In this document: positions 7,146 to 13,081 of the stretch, one piece after another
How positions within the stretch are numbered: position 1 is the stretch's first letter
How the letters are laid out: the number at the start of each line of letters is the position of its first letter
NCBI GenBank assembly: GCA_947450015.1
Contig: CANFUB010000046.1
Span: forward strand, 1 to 13,081
Reading direction: 5' to 3'
Source: Bacteroidota bacterium
Lineage (GTDB): Bacteria; Bacteroidota; Bacteroidia; NS11-12g; UBA955
DNA: 13,081 nt
The notes under the pieces: model-generated
The model's database searches: none
Told to the model about the DNA's origin: nothing
Seen by the model: the letters and a program-made list of their open reading frames with translations, nothing else
Program-made: the position numbers and the translations under genes

Positions 7146-9626
7146 TTAATAACAATCGACATCTGCAATTAATTGCAATCCTTTGATATTATCCCGCAGT
7201 ATAAGATAATCATAAGTTTTTGTAATAAATTGTTTGATGGCCTTTTCATTGTCCTTGTCTTTTTCCATTTTCACCAAAATATTTCGCAAATAAAAATTTT
7301 TAATTTTCGACACGAAAGGCGTTTCGGGGCCTAGGACTCGCGCCCCTAATTGCTGTTTTAACAATTGCGAAAATTGCGCTGAAACTTGGTTAATAATTTC
7401 TGGTTGTTTGTGTTTTATTGTTAGTTTAATTAGTCTGCTAAAAGGCGGGTAACTGAATTGCTCGCGTTCTAATATTTGTGAACTATAAAAGCCTTCATAA
7501 TCATTGTTTGCAACCGCTTGTAAAACCTCATTCTTAACTTGCCTAGTTTGAATAATTAGTAAACCTTGTTTACCATGTCTACCGGTTCTACCTGCCAACT
7601 GAGAAAGCAACTGAAAGGTGCGTTCATAAGCTCTAAAGTCAGGGAAATTTAAAAGTTGATCGGCATTAATAACGGCCGCCAAGTGTACATTCTCAAAATC
7701 TAAACCCTTCACAACAATCTGAGTGCCCACCATTACATCAGCCTTACCATTTTCGAAATCGTTGATATAATTGCGAAAAGCATTTTTTTGTCGCGTACTA
7801 TCTTGGTCGAACCTTATAATTCGCAGTTCTGGCAATAGCAATTGTAATTCTTCCACAATTCTTTCTGTACCATAACCCTGTATACCCATTGTATTGCTAC
7901 CACACGCTTGGCACTGGGTAATATTCGGTTGATGATAGCCACAATAATGGCATTTTAGATTATTGCTGTATTTATAATACGTCAATGCAATATCACAATT
8001 CACACATTTTGTTGTCCAACCACAAGTGGTGCATTCAACAACAGGTACATATCCCTTGCGATTTTGAAACAATATCCCTTGCGACTTTTCACTTTGAAGC
8101 TGAATTAATTGATTAAACAAAGTATGGGTAAAAATACCGTGCATTTGTTTTGTGCGTGTTTCCTCTTTTACGTCTGCAAAAACAACATTGGGTTGCAAGG
8201 CTTTGCCATACAATGCTTTTAATTTCACCATGCCATATTTGCCTGTCATGGCATTGAAATAGGTTTCGATTGAAGGCGTTGCCGAACCTAGTAATATTTT
8301 AGCACCTGTTAGTTTTGCATAAACCATGGCTAAGTCGCGTGCATTGTAGCGTGGTGCCTTATCCGTTTGTTTGAATGTTGTTTCGTGCTCCTCGTCAATA
8401 ATAATTAAGCTTAAATTTTGTAATGGCATAAACAACGAAGAGCGCGGTCCAATTAACAATTTAATTTCGCCTTTATTCGCTTTTTGCCAAATTTCAACTT
8501 TTTCAAACTGACTAAATCGCGAATGGGATACGGCCATTTTATCGGAAAAATATTGCTCGAGTCGTTTTATCAATTGTTCTGTTAAAGCAATTTCAGGCAC
8601 TAGATAAAGCACACTTTCTCCGCGTTCAATTGCAGATCGAATGAGATCGATGTATATAAACGTTTTTCCACTAGCCGTTGCTCCATGAAGTAAAGTAGTT
8701 TGTTTTGTTTTAAAATGTTCTTTGACCGCATTTAACGCGATCGCCTGTTCTTCAGATAATACATAGTCGCTTTCCACATTCTGGTTCAACTGAATTCTAT
8801 CAACCGTTACTTGGTATTGTTCAATGATGTTTTTATCGACCAATGCTTTTATTGCTGAGGCGGCTAAGTTGTATTTTTTTATTAAATCGCTTTTAACGGC
8901 ATCCCAGTTTGGCTGACCAATTAAAGCCAATAAAGCTTCGTACTGTTTCTTAGCTTTCTTTTCTAATGAAACTAGTAAATCATTAAAGCTTTCTTCTTTA
9001 ATCTCGGAACTCAGTTTAATTCTGGTAGACAACTTAGGTTTGTATACTTCTGTTATATCATCTGTAATAACAATTAACGCGCGGTCGTATAAACTTTTGA
9101 TAATTTTAACAAAAGAAGACTTTGATTTTAATTCTGTTTCTATGGCCGAGATTCTGAGTTTTTCTTTCCCCTCTAATAGTTTTAATATTTTAACTTCTTT
9201 TTCGTCAAGTTTCTTTTCATCATATGGCACATCGTCTGCCAAAGCTACAAAAGTTTCACTTTCTATTTTTAAACCCGAGGGCAAAGCTGCAGACATTACA
9301 TCGCCAAGGGTGCACATATAATAGTCGGCAATCCATTGCCAAAACTTAAGTTGTTGAGGGGTTATTAATGGCGAGTCGTCTATAAATGCCAATACATATT
9401 GCGCCTCATAAACTTTAGGTGGTTCAGAAGTAATATTAACAATAAGGGCGGTATAAACTTTTCTTGAACCAAAAACTACAAAGACGCGTTTACCAACCAC
9501 TGCTAATTCATTCATTTCCTCCGATAATCGGTAGGTAAATAAACGCGGAATGGGCAAGGGTAAAACAACCTCAACGTATAAGGTCTCACGGTCATCAAAA
9601 ACGGTATCTTCGATTAATTCACTCAA
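7146..9626 (-). CDS. priA: Primosomal protein N' (replication restart DNA helicase PriA)
   Basis: PriA is a superfamily 2, 3'-to-5' helicase that recognises stalled or collapsed forks and reloads the replisome. The 826 residues are typical for Bacteroidota. An N-terminal DNA-binding domain (about 15-115, YVEVVLPLPIPRLFTY) is followed by a winged-helix region, then Walker A GATASGKT at 315-322, Walker B DEEH at 411-414, LLGSATPSIETY at about 446-456, eight zinc-binding cysteines (C532, C535, C541, C544, C559, C562, C572, C575), GTQIVVKGLDF at about 634-644 and QLAGRTGR at about 676-683. All key residues are intact. The start is TTG (complement of 9624-9626); no in-frame ATG occurs before residue 38, which would cut into the DNA-binding domain. 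The TTG overlaps the sixA-like stop as TTGA, suggesting coupled translation. Confidence 0.97.
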   Translation of the reverse strand: MSELIEDTVFDDRETLYVEVVLPLPIPRLFTYRLSEEMNELAVVGKRVFVVFGSRKVYTALIVNITSEPPKVYEAQYVLAFIDDSPLITPQQLKFWQWIADYYMCTLGDVMSAALPSGLKIESETFVALADDVPYDEKKLDEKEVKILKLLEGKEKLRISAIETELKSKSSFVKIIKSLYDRALIVITDDITEVYKPKLSTRIKLSSEIKEESFNDLLVSLEKKAKKQYEALLALIGQPNWDAVKSDLIKKYNLAASAIKALVDKNIIEQYQVTVDRIQLNQNVESDYVLSEEQAIALNAVKEHFKTKQTTLLHGATASGKTFIYIDLIRSAIERGESVLYLVPEIALTEQLIKRLEQYFSDKMAVSHSRFSQFEKVEIWQKANKGEIKLLIGPRSSLFMPLQNLSLIIIDEEHETTFKQTDKAPRYNARDLAMVYAKLTGAKILLGSATPSIETYFNAMTGKYGMVKLKALYGKALQPNVVFADVKEETRTKQMHGIFTHTLFNQLIQLQSEKSQGILFQNRKGYVPVVECTTCGWTTKCVNCDIALTYYKYSNNLKCHYCGYHQPNITQCQACGSNTMGIQGYGTERIVEELQLLLPELRIIRFDQDSTRQKNAFRNYINDFENGKADVMVGTQIVVKGLDFENVHLAAVINADQLLNFPDFRAYERTFQLLSQLAGRTGRHGKQGLLIIQTRQVKNEVLQAVANNDYEGFYSSQILEREQFSYPPFSRLIKLTIKHKQPEIINQVSAQFSQLLKQQLGARVLGPETPFVSKIKNFYLRNILVKMEKDKDNEKAIKQFITKTYDYLILRDNIKGLQLIADVDCY

Positions 9627-10084
9627 ATGGTTTTTGGCGATAAATAATGTAGCATTTTTCCCTTATTAAGTTCTATACTTTCGGGAAATTCCATAATATA
9701 AAGTCCGCATGTATTCATTTCTTCAGCTCCATTTGTACTTAATTGATTGGCTAAATTGGTAATGCCAAAGTTATGACCTACTACCATGATTGTTTGATAA
9801 TTTTGATTTTCTGAAATGATATCAAACATCTCCGATGCCGAAGCATGGTATAAATCATCAAGGTATTGAACGGGTGCATCCATATTAAAAAGCGCTAGGG
9901 TTTCCTTTGTTCGAATGGCTGTACTGCATAAAATAATGTCTGGAAGAATGTCTAATAATTTGAATGCCTTGGCCACTTCAGGCGCATCTTTTCTGCCCTT
10001 TTCGTTAAGTGTTCTATTAAAATCAGATGAAGTAAATTGAGAGACACTTTTAGCATGTCTCAGTAATATTAACCGTTGTGCCAT
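9623..10084 (-). CDS. SixA-like histidine phosphatase family protein
   Basis: The protein has 153 residues, the length of small SixA-type phosphohistidine phosphatases of the branch 1 histidine phosphatase superfamily. The catalytic motif LLRHAKS occupies 7-13 with nucleophile His10. The second half of the site is present as STAIRTKET at 54-62 (Arg58) and VVGHNFG at 101-107 (His104). In E. coli SixA removes phosphate from histidine on a phosphotransfer protein; here the target is unknown and a small-molecule phosphatase role is also possible. It is cytoplasmic, with no signal peptide. The ATG follows the DUF423 stop by 2 bases, and the stop overlaps the priA start by 4 bases, so the gene sits inside a tight transcription unit. 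Confidence 0.88.
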   Translation of the reverse strand: MAQRLILLRHAKSVSQFTSSDFNRTLNEKGRKDAPEVAKAFKLLDILPDIILCSTAIRTKETLALFNMDAPVQYLDDLYHASASEMFDIISENQNYQTIMVVGHNFGITNLANQLSTNGAEEMNTCGLYIMEFPESIELNKGKMLHYLSPKTI

Positions 10085-10086
10085 GA

Positions 10087-10497
10087 TTAGGATTTAATGA
10101 ACTTTAAAACATTTAAACTTGCCAACAAATACCCTAACACCATTAACACACCACCTATTGGTGTTACCATGCCAAACTTTTTCATCCAAGGCATATTTAG
10201 CAATTCAGAAATTGAAATCAAGATTAATGTTGAAGAAAATATCAGCACACCAAATAAAAGTGAATAAATGGAAGCTTTAGATATTTTAAATTTTGTTGTA
10301 ATATTGAGTATTAATATTAGAAACAATCCAAGTGAGTGAATGCTTAAATATTGACAAGCTGTGTGATACACATCGAGCATGTATGGCGTTAGAAGTCCTT
10401 TTAATCCATGGCTTCCAAATGCTCCCAATGCTACAGAAAGACCAAGCATAATGAGCACCACAACGATTAGTATTTCTAAATTATTTTTTAAAAACAT
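10087..10497 (-). CDS. DUF423 family small integral membrane protein
   Basis: This is a 136-residue inner-membrane protein with four predicted transmembrane helices at about 8-25, 50-66, 76-97 and 109-128. Family hallmarks are GAFGSHGLKG at 25-34 (usual GAFGAHGL), YHTACQYLSIHSLGL at 44-58 and TPIGGVLMVLGY at 112-123. DUF423 proteins (E. coli YgdD type) have no established function. I chose the ATG at 10497, giving MFLKNNLEIL; the frame is open further upstream to 10566, but that would run into the divergent gene and lacks family resemblance. A full -7 promoter box ends only 4 bases before this ATG. It heads the run to the SixA-like, priA and DUF1697 genes. Confidence 0.88.
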   Translation of the reverse strand: MFLKNNLEILIVVVLIMLGLSVALGAFGSHGLKGLLTPYMLDVYHTACQYLSIHSLGLFLILILNITTKFKISKASIYSLLFGVLIFSSTLILISISELLNMPWMKKFGMVTPIGGVLMVLGYLLASLNVLKFIKS

Positions 10498-10501
10498 GAT
10501 A

Positions 10502-10530
10502 CAAAAATATACTAAAATGAATGCATTCAA
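10502..10530 (-). promoter_or_regulatory. Bacteroidota-type promoter for the DUF423-sixA-priA-DUF1697 run
   Basis: On the minus strand, TTG (complement of 10528-10530), 18 bases, then TATTTTTG (complement of 10502-10509). This is close to TTG-N19-TAnnTTTG with every defined base matched. It ends 4 bases before the ATG at 10497, so the transcript would begin at or very near the start codon. The -33 half lies within the first codons of the divergent DUF5723 gene. Confidence 0.6.
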
Positions 10531-12025
10531 ATTAAAATTATTGCTATTTTCGGGAAGCTTATGCACAATGGGTGCAATTCAATCTCAAACTTATCTTGGG
10601 CTTCAACAAAGTAATTATGGTGGCATTCATCAAGCCAATCTCAATCCCGCCAATATTGCCAATTCTAGGCACCGTGTATACGTCAATGGGTTTACGATGG
10701 GATTCGGTTTTAACAATGACTATTTGAGTTTAAACATGCCATTTACGGTGCAACAATTGGTTACCAATAAAGTACCAGCACAGTATCATAAAAATGGCAA
10801 TCCAGATGCGCCTGTTGACTTTCAGGATGATTGGCTAAAGGAAAGTGTGAATGGCAAAAGCAAAAATTTAAACTTGTATTCGCAGTTTAGAACACCTGGC
10901 GTTATGTTCACCTTGACCAAAGGATTTGCAATTGGATTGCAATATAAAAACACCATCAGTTTTCAAATCAATGACATGGCCGAACCGCTTGCCCGACTCA
11001 GCAAATATGGCGTAGACAGCAGCAAAGGCAATACGCTTTACAGTGGTCCAAACCAATACAAAGTAGGTGAGCGTTTCGAAGACAATGCATTCACAGTAAA
11101 CTTCAATGCCTATGGGGAATTAGGTGGAACGCTTGCGAAAACCATCATAAAGAATGACCATTTAATTGTTAAGGCTGGATTTACAGGGAAATATTTAATG
11201 GGCTATGCGAGTGGCTATATCAAAAACAAAGGCGTGCAATTTCGTTTACCCAATAAAGATACCATTATTTTTAATCAAACCGATGTAGAATATGGGTATA
11301 CCGATCCCGCGATTTTCGAAAACTTGAAAGTTGTAAATCCCGATTATTTCAAAGAGAAACTAAAAGGTGCTGGTTTTGGCTATGACATTGGCGCCACTGT
11401 TGAATGGAGTCCAGAGGGAACTAAAAAACTTACCAATGACAAAAACAATTACCTATTGCGAGCTGGTTTAAGTTTATTAGATGCAGGTGGCATTTATTAC
11501 AAAAACAATTTAAGAACCACCCATATTACCAATTCTTCTGACAAATATTTTGATGTAACTGGCGCATTTGGAAGTGCATGGGGTTCTACGAAAGATGGAC
11601 TGCGTTTTACAGATAGTGTAATGCGTACAATTTTTCAAATAGACAGTGCTTACAAAACGGTAAAAACTTCGATGCCAACTACCATTAATTTACAATTTGA
11701 TTACAACCTTTTTAAAAACCTATTTATAGGCGCAAACATTTCACAAGATATGCGTGGTAAAAAATCTATTGGTATTCGCAAACCCTCTTACCTTGTGGTA
11801 ATTCCACGTTTTGAAAGTAAGTTGTTTGAAGTTTCTTTACCAATGGGCTTAATGAACGATTACAAAACTGGAAGAGTGGGAATTTTCCTAAGAATCGGTC
11901 CAGTATTTTTCGGTTCTGATAATTTAATTGGTCAATTAAAATCAAATAATTTTTATGGCGCTGATTTTTATTTCGGCATAAGCAGTGGTATAACATCAAA
12001 AAGCAAAGGCAAGAAGAAGTCATAA
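10517..12025 (+). CDS. DUF5723-type outer-membrane beta-barrel protein
   Basis: This is a 502-residue exported protein, probably an outer-membrane barrel. Residues 1-24 are a signal peptide (KLKLLLFSGSLCTMGA, cleavage near IQSQ). The mature start (LGLQQSNYGGIHQANLNPANIA) with its NPA motif at 43-45, followed by alternating hydrophobic strands rich in Tyr, Phe and Gly (for example FAIGLQYKNTISF), resembles Bacteroidota DUF5723 proteins and, more distantly, PorV/FadL-like barrels. After the last strand (GADFYFGISSGI) it ends in a basic tail, SKSKGKKKS, rather than the usual terminal aromatic residue. The ATG at 10517 is chosen because it gives a clean signal peptide; the frame is open back to 10379, but that stretch is antisense to DUF423. 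The divergent start codons are only 19 bases apart. Function is unknown. Confidence 0.8.
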   Translation: MNAFKLKLLLFSGSLCTMGAIQSQTYLGLQQSNYGGIHQANLNPANIANSRHRVYVNGFTMGFGFNNDYLSLNMPFTVQQLVTNKVPAQYHKNGNPDAPVDFQDDWLKESVNGKSKNLNLYSQFRTPGVMFTLTKGFAIGLQYKNTISFQINDMAEPLARLSKYGVDSSKGNTLYSGPNQYKVGERFEDNAFTVNFNAYGELGGTLAKTIIKNDHLIVKAGFTGKYLMGYASGYIKNKGVQFRLPNKDTIIFNQTDVEYGYTDPAIFENLKVVNPDYFKEKLKGAGFGYDIGATVEWSPEGTKKLTNDKNNYLLRAGLSLLDAGGIYYKNNLRTTHITNSSDKYFDVTGAFGSAWGSTKDGLRFTDSVMRTIFQIDSAYKTVKTSMPTTINLQFDYNLFKNLFIGANISQDMRGKKSIGIRKPSYLVVIPRFESKLFEVSLPMGLMNDYKTGRVGIFLRIGPVFFGSDNLIGQLKSNNFYGADFYFGISSGITSKSKGKKKS

Positions 12026-12079
12026 TGCAACAAGTCAAAACACTTTAATTTAAATTTCAAATTAATCATATAAAAAAAT

Positions 12080-12087
12080 TATTTTTG
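12080..12087 (+). promoter_or_regulatory. -7 box (TATTTTTG) immediately upstream of scoA
   Basis: TATTTTTG fully matches TAnnTTTG, and only 4 bases (CGCT) separate it from the ATG at 12092, predicting a leaderless or near-leaderless transcript. A TTG at the expected -33 distance is not evident; the upstream sequence is AT-rich. Confidence 0.5.
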
Positions 12088-12091
12088 CGCT

Positions 12092-12790
12092 ATGGACAAA
12101 GTGGTTTCAAATGCTGATGAAGCAATCAAAGACATTAAAGATGGTGCGGTTGTAATGTTGGGCGGTTTTGGATTGTGTGGTATTCCAGAAAATTGTATTA
12201 GTGCCTTGGTAAAAAAAGGAACTAAAGACCTGACATGTATAAGTAATAATGCCGGTGTTGATGATTTTGGTATTGGATTATTATTGAACACCAAGCAAGT
12301 TAAAAAAATGGTGTCTTCCTATGTAGGCGAAAACGAAGAATTTGAAAGACAATTACTGAATGGTGAATTAGAAGTAGAGTTAATTCCGCAAGGCACATTG
12401 GCTACCCGTTGCTTAGCAGCAGGTTATGGCATGCCAGTGATTTACACCCCTGCTGGTGTAGGTACTGAAGTTGCAATTGGTAAAGAAACACGCGACTTTA
12501 AAGGCAAAACCTATTTAATGGAAGAAGCCTTTGATGCTGATTTTGCTATCGTAAAAGCTTGGAAAGGCGACCACCATGGCAATTTAGTTTATAAAGATAC
12601 CGCAAGAAATTTTAATCCATTAATGGCAATGGCTGGTAAAATTACAATTGCAGAAGTTGAAGAATTGGTTGAACCAGGAGAATTAGATCCTAATTTTATT
12701 CATACACCGGGCATTTACGTGCACAGAATTTTTCAAGGGGTTAATTATGAAAAAAGAATTGAACAAAGAACGGTTAGAAAAAAAGCATAA
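12092..12790 (+). CDS. scoA: 3-oxoacid CoA-transferase subunit A (succinyl-CoA:3-ketoacid type)
   Basis: This is the A subunit of a two-subunit CoA transferase that moves CoA between succinyl-CoA and acetoacetate in ketone-body and short-chain acid metabolism. The 232 residues are full family length. Visible family I features are GGFGLCGIPENCI at 24-36, the SNNAG segment at 51-55, LIPQGTLATRCLAAGYGMPVIYTPAGVGT at about 97-125, the KGDHHGNLVYKDTARNFNPLMA segment at about 158-179 and the C-terminal GIYVHRIFQG followed by EKRIEQRTVRKKA. The catalytic glutamate lies in subunit B, which must come from another gene. In most genomes scoB follows directly; here the next gene is unrelated. Assignment to ScoA rather than AtoD-type acetate CoA transferase rests on overall similarity. 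Confidence 0.94.
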   Translation: MDKVVSNADEAIKDIKDGAVVMLGGFGLCGIPENCISALVKKGTKDLTCISNNAGVDDFGIGLLLNTKQVKKMVSSYVGENEEFERQLLNGELEVELIPQGTLATRCLAAGYGMPVIYTPAGVGTEVAIGKETRDFKGKTYLMEEAFDADFAIVKAWKGDHHGNLVYKDTARNFNPLMAMAGKITIAEVEELVEPGELDPNFIHTPGIYVHRIFQGVNYEKRIEQRTVRKKA

Positions 12791-12821
12791 TCCTATTAGT
12801 TCAAAGTTCTTCATTTTTCAG

Positions 12822-13081
12822 ATGACCGTCAAATCAATTTTATTTTTCAGCCTGCTTGTTTTTTCAAAAACAACAAGCGCACAAACCTCAACGAATTATT
12901 GCATAAAAGGACAATTGGTAGATAGTGGCTCCAATCAAGCCTTATCGAATGTACATATTGAAGTTTACAACCAATTGAACCAAATCATTGGTAATGCCAT
13001 TAACAGCGATAGTTTTGGTCGTTTTTCTTTTTGTTCTACCCAACCGATTTACAGTATCCACTTCAATTATATTGGTTACCA
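12822..13081 (+). CDS. Secreted CarboxypepD_reg-like domain protein, partial (N-terminus only)
   Basis: The first 86 codons of a gene are present; it runs off the window. Residues 1-20 are a signal peptide (MTVKSILFFSLLVF core, ending TTSAQ). From about residue 28 there is a carboxypeptidase-regulatory-like beta sandwich: IKGQLVDSGSNQALSNVHIEVY, then INSDSFGRFSF and FNYIGY. This domain is the usual N-terminal module of SusC-type TonB-dependent receptors and also occurs in other Bacteroidota envelope proteins, so the full product cannot be named. The ATG at 12822 is chosen for its clean signal peptide. The frame is also open from an ATG at 12747 inside scoA, which would add 25 charged residues before the hydrophobic core. 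It starts 31 bases after scoA with no terminator between. Confidence 0.75.
   Translation, partial: MTVKSILFFSLLVFSKTTSAQTSTNYCIKGQLVDSGSNQALSNVHIEVYNQLNQIIGNAINSDSFGRFSFCSTQPIYSIHFNYIGY

Noticed and set aside
7138..7155. A TTG start at 7155 for the DUF1697 protein.
   Set aside because: The ATG at 7137 places the family's YICILRG motif at the N-terminus, as is usual, and avoids overlap with priA.
10379..10516. An N-terminal extension of the DUF5723 protein from an ATG at 10379.
   Set aside because: This stretch is antisense to the conserved DUF423 coding sequence and would bury the signal peptide 46 residues in.
10498..10566. An N-terminal extension of the DUF423 protein back to 10566.
   Set aside because: It overlaps the divergent gene and the promoter box, and the added residues do not resemble the family, which starts just before the first transmembrane helix.
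12747..12821. An upstream ATG at 12747, in frame with the partial CarboxypepD_reg-like gene and overlapping scoA by 44 bases.
   Set aside because: The added 25 residues are charged and precede an otherwise standard signal peptide. The ATG at 12822 gives a normal exported protein, although the longer form cannot be fully excluded.

Overview
The window looks like ordinary chromosomal DNA from a member of the Bacteroidota. It is AT-rich by eye. One protein ends in a type A sorting domain of the type IX secretion system (T9SS), and the window encodes a DUF5723-type outer-membrane protein and a CarboxypepD_reg-like domain, both typical of that phylum. Several genes are preceded by the Bacteroidota -7 promoter box TAnnTTTG. 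I cannot name the genus. I see no tRNA, rRNA, CRISPR array, insertion sequence, phage gene or plasmid gene.

Layout. (1) 1-2627, minus strand: a three-gene run reading leftward. It holds a degenerate SAM hydroxide adenosyltransferase (DUF62) homologue, a small antibiotic-biosynthesis-monooxygenase-fold protein overlapping it by 4 bases, and a secreted helical-repeat protein cut by the window edge. (2) 2691-6547, plus strand: PhoH-family ATPase, PurC (SAICAR synthetase), and a secreted NHL-repeat/PKD protein with a T9SS tail. A bidirectional hairpin terminator at 6565-6592 closes this block against the convergent block that follows. (3) 6595-10497, minus strand: a tight four-gene run read in the order DUF423 membrane protein, SixA-like phosphohistidine phosphatase, PriA, DUF1697 protein. 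Junctions are 2 bases, a 4-base overlap and 8 bases. (4) 10517-13081, plus strand: DUF5723 outer-membrane protein, ScoA (CoA-transferase subunit A), and the first 86 codons of a secreted CarboxypepD_reg-like protein. Every stretch longer than about 70 bases is covered by a gene.

No new defence, mobile or biosynthetic system is evident; most genes are housekeeping or common Bacteroidota surface proteins. The points worth a second look are fine-scale. They are the loss of catalytic motifs in the DUF62 homologue, interlocked divergent promoters at 2613-2654, two promoter boxes only 4 bases upstream of start codons (predicting leaderless mRNAs), three TTG starts including a TTGA stop/start overlap at priA, and scoA without scoB directly after it.
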